A stretch of 64,000 nt of DNA from Microbispora amethystogenes (GCF_016863015.1 NZ_BOOB01000014.1:62001-126000), one strand, 5' to 3'. Counted from the stretch's first letter, positions 1-7,573 are shown. The notes: generated by a model from the sequence alone, not told the origin. A program made the numbers and translations.

Positions 1-477
1 CATGTGCCGGACGCGAGCCCGCTCGGGCACCCGGCGTCGCGCGAGCAGCGCGTCCATGAGAGCCCGATCCTTTTTGTTCTGCGATGCCTCACGGGATTCA
101 AGGACGATCTCTGCGACTCCTGACCTCGACAACTCCCAAAGCAATCGGTCCAGGCACTTTCGACGCCGTCGTTCCATGCTCGAGTTCGGGTCGCCCTCGT
201 GCACCACGACGCCGAAGAGCACGTCGAGGTCTTCCAGAACGGCCATGATCTCCATGCGTCGGCATGCGGACTCCTTGGCCCAGTGAAGCTTGCGTTGCCC
301 GTCCAAGCGGAGGTCGGCCATGCGTCGGCGGATCACCGGAAGTGCGGCACAGTGAACGGTGACTGCGGCAAGGAGATAGACATGGGGGTCGAGCCGCTGG
401 TTGGACTCTGACTCGTCGATGAAGGCAACCCAGGAGTCGGCATCGATTGCGGTGAAGCTGTGGTGGGAGGACAGCAC
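1..477 (-). CDS. DUF3800-like hypothetical protein, 3' end outside window
   Basis: This reading frame is open from a GTG at 477 to the left edge and has no stop inside the window, so the C-terminus is missing. The visible 159 residues contain AFIDES near residue 20 and KLHWAKES near residue 71. An acidic 'IDES' strand near the N-terminus followed by a basic 'HW' motif is typical of DUF3800 proteins, a family of unknown function often found near mobile or defence genes. Codon use is less GC-biased than in the sugar genes to the right, which suggests possible acquisition. The start is uncertain: there is no ATG before residue 60, and an in-frame stop lies about 24 bases upstream of the GTG. The gene follows the PNPOx-like gene on the same strand after a 94-bp gap. 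Family assignment is inferred from motifs only. Confidence 0.5.
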   Translation of the reverse strand, partial: MLSSHHSFTAIDADSWVAFIDESESNQRLDPHVYLLAAVTVHCAALPVIRRRMADLRLDGQRKLHWAKESACRRMEIMAVLEDLDVLFGVVVHEGDPNSSMERRRRKCLDRLLWELSRSGVAEIVLESREASQNKKDRALMDALLARRRVPERARVRHM

Positions 478-571
478 GTCGCATACTCTACGCAGTCGAT
501 CGAATACTCAATGTGCCATTCGATCGCGAGCGGAAGCCGCATCGAACTTTCGCAGCTGGAGGCTCGGCCGT

Positions 572-1276
572 TCAGGGGCCGGGGCGGGTGAGGATGTGCG
601 GGGGGATGGGGTGGTGGGCTGCCCGGGGATCGGTTACGGGGGGTTGCCACGATGTTGTGAGCGGCAGGATTCCGGCCCAGACGTCGTGCGGGTCGCCGGC
701 GTCGTCGGGGTGGCCTTCACGTACCTTCACCGACGCCTCGTCGAGCGGGATCGCCAGGATTGTGGTCGCGGCGAGTTCCCTGCGGTTCGGCTGGCGGGCG
801 TGGTCCCACTGGCCGGGGGCGACGTGCTCGGTCAGGAGGCGCAGGGCGGTGAGCTTCTCGTCGCCCTCCAGCACGCGCGGCACGCCGTAGATCATCGCGC
901 TGCGGTAGTTGACCCCGTGCTCGAAGACCGAGCGGGCCAGCACGAGGCCGTCCACGTGGGTGACCGTCACGCAGACCGTCGTGCTCCGGGTGAGGCTCTG
1001 GCTGGCCACCGAGCCGTGTACGTAGAGATGGTCGGCGTCGAAGCCGTAGACGGTGGGCACGACCATGGGATCGCCGTCCACCACCACACCCAGATGGCAG
1101 ACGAACCCGGCCTGAAGCACCTCGAACAGCGCCTCCCGGCCGGTGCGGCCCTGCTCGCGCAGACGGCGATGCCGGGTCCGCTCCGTGGCCGACAAAGGGG
1201 CCGACAAAGGGTCGGGCAAAGGAGCCGACGAAGGAGCCCACAAAGGGGTGGACGAAGGGGTGGACGAATCGCTCAT
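572..1276 (-). CDS. Pyridoxamine 5'-phosphate oxidase-family protein (NimA-like)
   Basis: 234 residues. After a low-complexity N-terminus, the sequence GFVCHLGVVVDGDP, then VPTVYGFDADHLYVHGS, then the VNYRSAMIYGVPRVL region match the split-barrel flavin-binding fold of PNPOx-related proteins, especially the NimA/5-nitroimidazole reductase-like group common in actinomycetes. Such proteins bind FMN or F420 and are cytoplasmic; the substrate here is unknown. The first 26 residues are a tetrapeptide repeat of Pro/Ser/Leu/Ala encoded by a 12-bp tandem repeat, so translation might instead begin at a TTG inside the repeat. I see no clear Shine-Dalgarno (SD) sequence before the ATG. The gene is on the same strand as the two very small genes upstream and the ECF41 unit, but gaps of about 80-100 bp make a single operon uncertain. 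Confidence 0.8.
   Translation of the reverse strand: MSDSSTPSSTPLWAPSSAPLPDPLSAPLSATERTRHRRLREQGRTGREALFEVLQAGFVCHLGVVVDGDPMVVPTVYGFDADHLYVHGSVASQSLTRSTTVCVTVTHVDGLVLARSVFEHGVNYRSAMIYGVPRVLEGDEKLTALRLLTEHVAPGQWDHARQPNRRELAATTILAIPLDEASVKVREGHPDDAGDPHDVWAGILPLTTSWQPPVTDPRAAHHPIPPHILTRPGP
1188..1271. repeat. Seven 12-bp tandem repeats at the 5' end of the PNPOx-like gene
   Basis: Seven consecutive 12-bp units fill the interval up to the start codon. The first two units (1188-1199 and 1200-1211) are identical, and the others differ at one to four positions. Read on the minus strand they encode the four-residue units DSST, PSST, PLWA, PSSA, PLPD, PLSA, PLSA. The unit length is a multiple of three, so copy-number change keeps the frame. 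Confidence 0.85.
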
Positions 1277-1356
1277 CGGGGGACATTCAATCAGTGAAGC
1301 GCCCGGCCCGCCCGGCGGGCGCGCCGGGCGGGCCGATCAGCGCGAATCGAGCAGGG

Positions 1357-1518
1357 TCAGGCCGCCGAGGTGGGACCCGCCGTCCGGGGAAAACGGATGA
1401 CGTTCCCGCCCGTGTAGGCCCTGAGGTCGACAATCTTCCTGTCCTGCTGCTTGGGTCTGCGGCGCAGCGCGGGCCTGATGTCCCTGACCTTCGCGAGCGA
1501 CGGCACCACCGTGACCAT
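1357..1518 (-). CDS. Small basic protein, 53 aa, unknown function
   Basis: A short frame from an ATG preceded by GGGGGGA seven bases upstream. Nearly every third codon position is G or C (the exceptions are AGA, ATT, CGT and TTT), as expected for a real gene in this genome. The overlapping frame starting seven bases upstream lacks both an SD spacing and this bias. The product is rich in Arg and Lys (about 12 of 53), with RPALRRRPKQQDRK in the middle and GGNVIRFPRTAG near the end. It has no signal peptide, membrane segment or Cys. I do not recognise the family. It lies between the 31-aa gene and the PNPOx-like gene, all on the same strand. Confidence 0.5.
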   Translation of the reverse strand: MVTVVPSLAKVRDIRPALRRRPKQQDRKIVDLRAYTGGNVIRFPRTAGPTSAA

Positions 1519-1614
1519 GTTGCATCCCCCCGACCGTGATGGTTCCGTTACCTTTCCGAATAAATACAGGAGGACGGGTAAAGCGGGCGTAAAGCTTCAG
1601 CCGTCACAGGAGTC

Positions 1615-1710
1615 TCAGTAGGGCAGGCGCCGTCCGGAGGGCGTGCGCAGGTCGAGATCGGCGGCGGGCCGGCGGATACGGCGAGGCCTCTGGATCCTGG
1701 TACGTCTCAT
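1615..1710 (-). CDS. Very small Arg-rich protein, 31 aa, unknown function
   Basis: ATG start with GGAAGGA and AAGGG upstream, ending at TGA. The peptide begins MRRTRIQRPRRIRRP and ends RTPSGRRLPY; about a third of its residues are Arg. It lies about 100 bp downstream of the carboxymuconolactone decarboxylase gene on the same strand and about 100 bp upstream of the 53-aa gene. An 11-bp inverted repeat (CAGGAGGACGG at 1567-1577 and its complement at 1759-1769) flanks it. It could be a leader peptide, a small RNA- or ribosome-binding protein, or a peptide precursor; nothing in the neighbourhood decides between these. Confidence 0.4.
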   Translation of the reverse strand: MRRTRIQRPRRIRRPAADLDLRTPSGRRLPY

Positions 1711-1807
1711 GACCCTTGTCCTTCCGTGACACACGCAGACTATTCGCCCCGCCCGCCACCGTCCTCCTGTTTTTGCGCGAGCGCCCCGTTTTCCCGGTTC
1801 CGCCAGG

Positions 1808-2260
1808 TCAGACCCCCGAGCCGGGGACCGTACGGCTGATGACGCAGATCCGGTTCCAGGCGTTGATCTGCGCGACGGCCACGGTCAGAGCTGCCAGCTC
1901 CTCCGGGGAGTAGTGCCGCGCCGCCTCCGCCCAGACCTCGTCCGGCACCGGGTCGGGCCGGTCGGCGAGCCGGGTCCCGGCCTCGGCCAGCGCCAGCGCG
2001 GCCCGCTCGGCGTCCGTGTAGTACGGCGCCTCCCGCCAGGCGGCCACCGACCACAGCCGCTCGTCGCTCTCCCCGGCCTTCTTCGCGTCCCTGGCGTGCA
2101 TGTCCACGCAGAAGGCGCAGCCGTTGATCTGGCTGGCCCGGATCTTGACGAGCTCCAGGGTGGCGTGCGGCAGGCCGCATCCGTCCAGGAACCGCTCCAC
2201 CCCCCGCATCGCCTCGATCGCCTCCGGGGCCAGCTCACGCACACGGATTCTCGCGGTCAT
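1808..2260 (-). CDS. Carboxymuconolactone decarboxylase family protein (AhpD-like)
   Basis: 150 residues. The motif CAFCVDMHARDA places C48, C51 and H55 in the CxxC-xxxH arrangement of AhpD-like peroxidase cores, where the Cys pair is redox active. The usual helix after it (YYTDAERAALALAEAGT) is also present. The ATG lies within the stop of the upstream ECF sigma gene (ATGA overlap) and is preceded by GAGGAAC, so the two are co-translated. Carboxymuconolactone decarboxylase genes are classic partners and targets of ECF41 sigma factors (the 'COE' genes: carboxymuconolactone decarboxylase, oxidoreductase, epimerase). This protein is therefore probably the effector of that sigma factor. The physiological substrate is unknown. 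Confidence 0.9.
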   Translation of the reverse strand: MTARIRVRELAPEAIEAMRGVERFLDGCGLPHATLELVKIRASQINGCAFCVDMHARDAKKAGESDERLWSVAAWREAPYYTDAERAALALAEAGTRLADRPDPVPDEVWAEAARHYSPEELAALTVAVAQINAWNRICVISRTVPGSGV

Positions 2261-3201
2261 CGTTGGTTCCTCGTCTCGTCGGCCCGCGTCAGGCGGGCGA
2301 GTTTCTCCGGATTGAGGACCATGTCGACGGTGGTGATCCGGCCGTCCGCGACGGTGAGCCCGATCACGGTCGCCAGCCGGCCCTCGCGGTAACGCAGCAG
2401 CCCGGGCCGGCCGTTCACCGAGGCGCGCACGATCTCGAATCGGCCGAACCTGCGCAGGCCCATCAGCAGCCGGGCGACCTTGGCGGCGCCCAGGACGGGC
2501 CGCCGTGCCGCGCGCACCACTCCGCCGCCGTCGCTGCGCAGCACGACCTCCGGGTCGAGCAGCGCGAGCAGCGCGCCGACGTCGTCGCCGAGACAGGCGC
2601 GGGCGAAGGCGTCCACCACCCGCCGGTGCGCGGAGGGATCCACGTCGAACCGGGGAGCGCGGGACGCGACGTGCGCCCGCGCCCGGGCGGCGAGCTGCCG
2701 GCAGGCGGCCGGGCTGCGCCCGACCGCCTCGCCCACCTCGGCGAACGTCAGGCCGAACACGTCGTGCAGCACGAAGGCGGTCCGCTCGGCCGGGCTCAGC
2801 GACTCCAGCACGACGAGCATGGCCATGCTGATCGACTCGTCCAGTGTCACCCGCTCGGCGGGCCCGGTGGCGATCACCCCACCGGTCACGGGACCGGTGA
2901 GAACGGGCTCGGGCAGCCAGGGCCCCACGTACTCCTCCCGGCGGTGCCGGGCCGAGCGCAGCACGTCGAGGGCGAGCCGGGAGACGGTGACCACCAGCCA
3001 CCCGGTCACGTCCTCGATCTCCGCGCCGCCCTCCTCCTGGTGGCGGCGCAGCCGCAGCCAGGCGTCCTGCACGACGTCCTCAGCCTCGTCGAGGCTGCCG
3101 AGCAGCCCGTACGCGACGCCGAGCAGCCGAGGCCGCAGCGCCTCGAACCCGGCGCCCCTGCCGGTCACACTGTCGATCACGCCGTCGTCATGGTCGTCCA
3201 C
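2257..3201 (-). CDS. ECF41-family RNA polymerase sigma factor (SigJ-like)
   Basis: Sigma-2 (YGLLGSLDEAEDVVQDAW) and sigma-4 (LSPAERTAFVLHDVFGLTF, then a helix-turn-helix) are followed by a SnoaL-like C-terminal domain of about 100 residues. The ECF41 signature motifs are visible: WLPEP in the linker, DGGG in the extension (the usual Lys is Val here) and NPEKL near the end. In ECF41 proteins the extension acts in place of a separate anti-sigma factor. An ATG exists at 3237, but a perfect ECF41-type promoter (3210-3236) lies across it, so I place the start at the in-frame GTG at 3201, 8 bases after the -10 element, which would suit a leaderless message. GTGs at 3180 and 3168 are alternatives and fit the usual family length. 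The gene overlaps the downstream decarboxylase gene by four bases. Confidence 0.88.
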   Translation of the reverse strand: MDDHDDGVIDSVTGRGAGFEALRPRLLGVAYGLLGSLDEAEDVVQDAWLRLRRHQEEGGAEIEDVTGWLVVTVSRLALDVLRSARHRREEYVGPWLPEPVLTGPVTGGVIATGPAERVTLDESISMAMLVVLESLSPAERTAFVLHDVFGLTFAEVGEAVGRSPAACRQLAARARAHVASRAPRFDVDPSAHRRVVDAFARACLGDDVGALLALLDPEVVLRSDGGGVVRAARRPVLGAAKVARLLMGLRRFGRFEIVRASVNGRPGLLRYREGRLATVIGLTVADGRITTVDMVLNPEKLARLTRADETRNQR

Positions 3202-3209
3202 GTCGTGAG

Positions 3210-3236
3210 GACGAGACAGCCCCTCCATGTGTGACA
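3210..3236 (-). promoter_or_regulatory. Candidate ECF41-type promoter
   Basis: On the minus strand TGTCACA (3236-3230), 16 bases and CGTC (3213-3210) match the published ECF41 promoter pattern of TGTCACA and CGTC at about 16-bp spacing. It lies between lacI and the sigma gene and would drive the sigma-decarboxylase pair, implying self-activation. Confidence 0.65.
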
Positions 3237-3253
3237 TCGCCTCGCCCCCGAGG

Positions 3254-4255
3254 TCAGGCGGAGTCGCGCACGACCAGCGTCGTGGGGAGGATGACCGGGT
3301 CGACGCGGTCGGCGCCGTCGACCAGTTCGAGCAGCAGGCGTACGGTCTCCTCGGCGACCTGGGCGAGCGGCTGCCTGATCGTGGTCAGCGGCGGGTGCGT
3401 GGAGGCGGCGATCGACGAGTCGTCGAAGCCGCCCACCGCCACGTCGTCGGGCACACGCCGGCCCGCCGCCCGCAGCGTCGCCAAGGCTCCGGCTGCCATC
3501 AGGTCGGAGGCCACGAACACGGCGTCGAGGTCGGGCGTGCGCTCCAGCAGCCGCGCCATCGCGCTCTCGCCGCTGAGCCGGCTCCAGTCGCCGTGCTCGA
3601 TGAGCCGCCGGGACGCCTTGCGGCCGAGCACGTCGGCGAAGCCCTCCAGCCGCTGGATGCCGCCCGGGGTGTCCATCGGGCCGGTGATGGTGGCGATTTT
3701 CCTGCGTCCCCGCTCGACCAGGTACCGCGCCATCTGCCGGGCGCCTTCGCGGTCGTCGGCGGCGGCGTACGGGATCGCGTTCTCCCGTCCGACCACCGCG
3801 CCCTGCGCGACCGCCGGCACCCTGGTCTTCACCAGGGCGTCCGCCAGCGCGTCGCCGGCGTGGGCGGACACCAGGAAGACGCCATCGGCGTGGCCGCCGC
3901 GCACGTAGCGCAGCACCCGCTCGCGGTCTCCGTCGTCGCCGGCCAGCATGACGACCAGCGAGACGTCGCGCTCGGCCAGGCGGCGGATCGCGGTGCGGAT
4001 CAGCACGCCGTAGTTGGGGTCCTCGAAGACCTTCTCGTGCGGTTCCGACAGCACCATGACCACCGACCCCGTCCGCCGGGTGACCAGGCTGCGGGCGTTG
4101 CGGTTGACGATGTAGCCGGTCTCGGTGATCGCCCGGCGGACGGCGGCGTGGGCGGCGGGGCTCACGTACCGGTCGTCGTTGAGCACACGGGAGACCGTGC
4201 CGCGCGAGACGCCGGCCGCCGCGGCGACGTCGTGAATGGTCGGACGCTTCCCCAT
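3254..4255 (-). CDS. LacI-family repressor of the galactan locus
   Basis: 333 residues. The N-terminal helix-turn-helix TIHDVAAAAGVSRGTVSRVL and hinge are followed by a periplasmic-binding-protein-like effector domain ending DDSSIAASTHPPLTTIRQP, the standard LacI/GalR arrangement. It is the last gene of the run binding protein, permease, permease, lacI on the minus strand, 44 bp behind the second permease. This indicates that it controls that importer and the divergent beta-galactosidase. Two palindromic sites in the 7387-7573 divergent promoter (7414-7427 and 7538-7551) are the probable operators. The likely inducer is galactose, galactobiose or another galacto-oligosaccharide, inferred from the GH42 and GH53 neighbours. 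The ATG is chosen because MGKRPTIHDV is the usual family start. Confidence 0.92.
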   Translation of the reverse strand: MGKRPTIHDVAAAAGVSRGTVSRVLNDDRYVSPAAHAAVRRAITETGYIVNRNARSLVTRRTGSVVMVLSEPHEKVFEDPNYGVLIRTAIRRLAERDVSLVVMLAGDDGDRERVLRYVRGGHADGVFLVSAHAGDALADALVKTRVPAVAQGAVVGRENAIPYAAADDREGARQMARYLVERGRRKIATITGPMDTPGGIQRLEGFADVLGRKASRRLIEHGDWSRLSGESAMARLLERTPDLDAVFVASDLMAAGALATLRAAGRRVPDDVAVGGFDDSSIAASTHPPLTTIRQPLAQVAEETVRLLLELVDGADRVDPVILPTTLVVRDSA

Positions 4256-4299
4256 ATCCGTAATTGTCCCCCGGCCGATCAGCGCGTTTCCCCCGCTCG

Positions 4300-5157
4300 T
4301 CAGCTTTTCACTGCTCCGCCGGACAGGTCGGCCCGCCAGTGGCGCTGCATGGTGAGAAACAGCGCGACGAGCGGGACGAGCGACAGCAGCGTCCCCGTGA
4401 TGATCAGGTTGTAGAGCGAGGGCTGGTTGGCTCCGGCGGCGAGCAGGGTGTAGAGGCCGACCGTCAGCGGGAACCGGTAGTCGTCGCCCAGCATGATGAA
4501 CGGCAGCAGGAAGTTGTTCCAGATCGCGACGAACTGGAACAGGAAGATCGTCACCATGGCCGGGGTGAGCATCGGCAGCGAGACCCGGTGGAACAGCCGC
4601 CACTCGCCCGCGCCGTCCAGCCGGCCCGCCTCCAGCAGCGACGCCGGGATCGCGGCCCGCGCGTAGATCCTGGCCAGATAGACGCTGTACGGGCTGAGGA
4701 TCTGGGGCAGCAGCACCGACCAGTAGGTGCCGGCCAGGCTGGCCTCGGAGAACAGCAGATACTGCGGGATCGCGAGCACGACGGGCGGCACCAGGATCCC
4801 GCCGACGAGCAGGTTGAAGATCAGGCCGCGGCCGCGGAAGGCGTACGTGGCGAGGGCGTACCCCGAGACGGTCGCCACCGCGGTCGCCAGGACCGCGCCG
4901 CCCCCGGCGTACAGGACGGTGTTGAGCAGCCACAGCCAGAAGACGCCGTCGCGGTAGGCGAACAGGTCGGCCAGGTTGGACAGCAGGCCGGTGCCGGGCG
5001 CGAAGGTCGGGGTGGAGAAGAGCTCGGCCTTCGACTTGGTGGCCGCGACCACCACCCAGCTCACCGGAAACAGGGTGTAGACCGCGCCCAGCACGAGCAC
5101 CCCGGTGGGGACGATCCCGGCCGGCCGGCGTGTCCCGGCCGGTGCGGTGGTGGCCAT
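4300..5157 (-). CDS. Carbohydrate ABC transporter permease (MalG-like)
   Basis: 285 residues with about six membrane helices and the cytoplasmic EAA loop LLEAGRLDGAGEWRLFHRV, which docks onto the ATPase. It is the second inner-membrane subunit of a CUT1-family sugar importer. The ATG at 5157 has GGGAGGG just upstream. An alternative ATG at 5175 overlaps the preceding stop as TGATG and would add six residues. No ATPase gene is present; in actinomycetes a shared MsiK-type ATPase normally serves such importers. Given the GH42, GH53 and LacI neighbours, the substrate is probably galacto-oligosaccharides released from galactan. Confidence 0.92.
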   Translation of the reverse strand: MATTAPAGTRRPAGIVPTGVLVLGAVYTLFPVSWVVVAATKSKAELFSTPTFAPGTGLLSNLADLFAYRDGVFWLWLLNTVLYAGGGAVLATAVATVSGYALATYAFRGRGLIFNLLVGGILVPPVVLAIPQYLLFSEASLAGTYWSVLLPQILSPYSVYLARIYARAAIPASLLEAGRLDGAGEWRLFHRVSLPMLTPAMVTIFLFQFVAIWNNFLLPFIMLGDDYRFPLTVGLYTLLAAGANQPSLYNLIITGTLLSLVPLVALFLTMQRHWRADLSGGAVKS

Positions 5158-5174
5158 CAGCCCTCCCCGACCCA

Positions 5175-6068
5175 TCAGTCCTCCCCGAACGCGTGGTTCT
5201 TCACGACCCGCAGAAAGCCGAACGACACCGCGAGGGAGATCCCGGCGATCGCCATGGACGTCGCGGCGGCGGAGTGGAGGTCGCCGGTGACGAACGCGTC
5301 GCGGTAGACCTTCATCAACGGGCTCCAGGTCGAGCTGATCGTGTTCGTCAGCGGCCGCAGCGTGGTCGGCTCGGTGAACACCTGGATGGTCGCGACGACG
5401 GAGAACACGGTGGTCAGGATGATCGCGGGGACCAGGATCGGGATCTTGATCCGTAGCGCGATGCCCAGTTCGCCCGCGCCGTCGATCCTGGCCGCCTCGT
5501 AGTACTCGCGCGGCACGGCCCGCAGGTTCGTGTACAGGACCAGCATGTTGAAGCCGGTGCCGCCCCACACCGCCACGTTGGCCATCGAGAACGTGACCAG
5601 GCCGGCGCTCAGGAACGGGTGGTCGCCGAACGGGCTGAGCCCGGGCAGGTAGAGGAACCCCCACATCAGCGTGGCGGCCACCCCCGGCACGGCGTACGGC
5701 AGGTAGATCGAGATCCGGGTGATCTGGGCCAGCCGCACGTGCGCGGCGTCGAGCATCAGCGCGAACACCAGGGCGAGCCCCAGCATGAGCGCGAGCACGA
5801 GCGCGCCGTAGCCGAGGACGCGCAGCCACCCGGCCCACAGTTCGCCGTCGCCGATCGCCGCGGCGTAGTTGCCGAGCCCGGCGAAGACCTCCGTACGGGC
5901 GCCTGCGCCGAGGCCGAGACCGGAGACCTTGGTGCGGCGCAGGCTCAGATAGGCGGTGTAGCCGATGGGCAGGGCCATGAAGAGCGTGAACAGCACCATC
6001 GCCGGGGCGAGGAACAGGTAGGGCACGGCCCCCGCGCGGGGAGCCCCCTGCCGAATCCGCGTCGTCAC
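5175..6068 (-). CDS. Carbohydrate ABC transporter permease (MalF-like)
   Basis: 297 residues with six predicted membrane helices. The EAA loop YYEAARIDGAGELGIALRIK is close to the CUT1 consensus. It starts 10 bp after the solute-binding protein gene and overlaps or abuts the second permease, so the three are one transcript. MalF homologues form the channel together with the MalG-like subunit. The N-terminus is short and has no extra periplasmic domain. Substrate is inferred from context as beta-galacto-oligosaccharides. Confidence 0.92.
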   Translation of the reverse strand: MTTRIRQGAPRAGAVPYLFLAPAMVLFTLFMALPIGYTAYLSLRRTKVSGLGLGAGARTEVFAGLGNYAAAIGDGELWAGWLRVLGYGALVLALMLGLALVFALMLDAAHVRLAQITRISIYLPYAVPGVAATLMWGFLYLPGLSPFGDHPFLSAGLVTFSMANVAVWGGTGFNMLVLYTNLRAVPREYYEAARIDGAGELGIALRIKIPILVPAIILTTVFSVVATIQVFTEPTTLRPLTNTISSTWSPLMKVYRDAFVTGDLHSAAATSMAIAGISLAVSFGFLRVVKNHAFGED

Positions 6069-6078
6069 TGGGCGGCCG

Positions 6079-7386
6079 TCACTGGGCGAGGGTGAAGCCG
6101 GTCTTGCGCATGTCCGCGACGGTGGTGTCCTGCATCGTCCGGACGGCGGCGGTGAAGTCCGACCGGTCCGCGACGGCCTTGTCGAAGGCGTCCCGGTAGG
6201 CGTTGTACGTGACGTTCACGTCGGGCCCGAAGGTGAAGCCGCGGGCGGTGGCGCCGATGGCGGCGGCCTGCTTCCAGAAGTCGGGCTGGTTGGAGAAGTA
6301 GCCGGGGGCCTCGGTCATGAGCGCGGCGCCCTTCGTGGAGGCCGGGTAGACCGCGCCCTCCTCGATCAGTAGCCCGAGCGCCTGCGGGTCGGTGTTCAGC
6401 CAGGTGGCGAACGTCGCCGCCGCGGCCCTGGCGGCCGACTTGGCGGCGACGGCGGTGGAGGAGCCGCCCCAGAAGCCGCTGTGGTTCTCGCCGGCGTTCC
6501 ACTGGGGGAGCGGCGCGACAGCCCACTTCCCCTTGGCCTTCGGCGCGTTGCTGGAGAGCACACCCGGCCCCCACACCGCCGACGGCCAGGTGAGCAGCCT
6601 GCCGTCGTTGAGTGCCTTGTTCCACTCCGGGGTGAAGTAGGGCGTGTCGTCGATGACCCCCTCCTTCACCAGGCCGCCCCAGTAGGAGGCGACCTTCCTG
6701 GTGGCCTCGTCGTCGACCGCGACCTTCCAGGCGTCGCCGTCGATCGACCACCACTGGGCGCCCGCCTGCTGGGCGAGCCCGGCGAACCAGCCCGGGTCCT
6801 TGCTGGAGAACGTGCCGAGGAAGACCTTCGGGTCCTTCCGGCGTACGGCCCGGGCGGCCTCGGCGTACTCGTCCCAGGTCTTCGGCACCTCGATGCCGTA
6901 CTTGTCGAACAGGTCCCGCCGGTAGTACAGCATCATCGGCCCGCTGTCCTGGGGGACCGCGTAGACGGCCTCGGTGCCGAGCGTCACCAGCCCCCAGACG
7001 CCCTCGCCGAACTCGCCCCTGGCCTTCGCGGTCTCCGCTTTGATGTCGGCCACGGCGCCGGCGGCGACGAAGGAGGGCAGCATCTGGTATTCGGCCTGGA
7101 CCAGGTCGGGCGGGTTGCCCGCCCTGGCGGCGGTGAGGAACTTGGCCGCCGCGTCGTCCCCGCCCGCCTGCTTGCTCACCGTGACCTGGATGTCGGGATG
7201 GGCCTGGTTCCACACGCTGACGATCTTGTCCATGTTCGGGACCCAGGTCCAGTACGTGAGCGTCACCGGGCCGCCGGACGCGGCGCCGCCGCCGCTCGTG
7301 GCGGACGGCTCGCCCGAGCCGCCGGAGCAGGCCGCGCCGAGCGCGGCGACGAGGATCGCGGCCGTGGCCAGCTGGTACACGCGCAT
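6079..7386 (-). CDS. Extracellular solute-binding lipoprotein of the galactan-locus importer
   Basis: 435 residues. A signal peptide (LATAAILVAALGAAC) ends in a lipobox-like sequence with the Cys at residue 20, followed by a Gly/Ser-rich linker, so the protein is a membrane-anchored lipoprotein. The remainder (LTYWTWVPNMDKIVSVWNQ, then NPPDLVQAEYQMLPSF) is typical of family 1 sugar-binding proteins. It is the first gene of the minus-strand operon and is transcribed divergently from the GH42 beta-galactosidase across a promoter with two LacI-type palindromes. Its likely ligand is a galacto-oligosaccharide, analogous to GanS/CycB in the Bacillus galactan operon. Ligand specificity cannot be read from the sequence. 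Confidence 0.92.
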   Translation of the reverse strand: MRVYQLATAAILVAALGAACSGGSGEPSATSGGGAASGGPVTLTYWTWVPNMDKIVSVWNQAHPDIQVTVSKQAGGDDAAAKFLTAARAGNPPDLVQAEYQMLPSFVAAGAVADIKAETAKARGEFGEGVWGLVTLGTEAVYAVPQDSGPMMLYYRRDLFDKYGIEVPKTWDEYAEAARAVRRKDPKVFLGTFSSKDPGWFAGLAQQAGAQWWSIDGDAWKVAVDDEATRKVASYWGGLVKEGVIDDTPYFTPEWNKALNDGRLLTWPSAVWGPGVLSSNAPKAKGKWAVAPLPQWNAGENHSGFWGGSSTAVAAKSAARAAAATFATWLNTDPQALGLLIEEGAVYPASTKGAALMTEAPGYFSNQPDFWKQAAAIGATARGFTFGPDVNVTYNAYRDAFDKAVADRSDFTAAVRTMQDTTVADMRKTGFTLAQ

Positions 7387-7413
7387 CTGTTCCTCCAGGC
7401 GGGGGAGAGCGTC

Positions 7414-7427
7414 TGGGAGCGTTCACA
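7414..7427. promoter_or_regulatory. LacI-type operator, binding-protein side
   Basis: TGGGAGCGTTCACA is an imperfect 14-bp palindrome with a central CG and one TTCACA half-site shared exactly with the site at 7538-7551. It lies 28 bp upstream of the solute-binding protein start. Confidence 0.55.
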
Positions 7428-7456
7428 GACTGAAGAGTCGCTACCGCGCTGTCAAT

Positions 7457-7481
7457 GGCCGTTACGCGGTTGTTAACGGCC
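7457..7481. repeat. Perfect 8-bp inverted repeat in the divergent promoter
   Basis: GGCCGTTA (7457-7464) and TAACGGCC (7474-7481) are separated by nine bases, about midway between the two LacI-type sites. It could be an additional regulator site. Its sequence is unrelated to the flanking operators. Confidence 0.45.
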
Positions 7482-7537
7482 CTTCCTTATCTGGGTGAAT
7501 CGCCTCAGACCTTCTCGAAGTGGTCGTTGTGGACTAC

Positions 7538-7551
7538 TGTGCACGTTCACA
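7538..7551. promoter_or_regulatory. LacI-type operator, beta-galactosidase side
   Basis: TGTGCACGTTCACA is a near-perfect 14-bp palindrome with one mismatched pair, 22 bp upstream of the GH42 start codon. Its centre is 124 bp from that of the partner site, so repression by looping is possible. The LacI protein encoded at 3254-4255 is the obvious candidate ligand. Confidence 0.6.
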
Positions 7552-7573
7552 GAAGAAGAGCTGAGGGGGAGAC

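Noticed and set aside
1337-1525. 62-codon frame overlapping the 53-aa small gene
   Set aside because: Its start abuts the SD and its third positions lack the GC bias shown by the shifted 53-codon frame.
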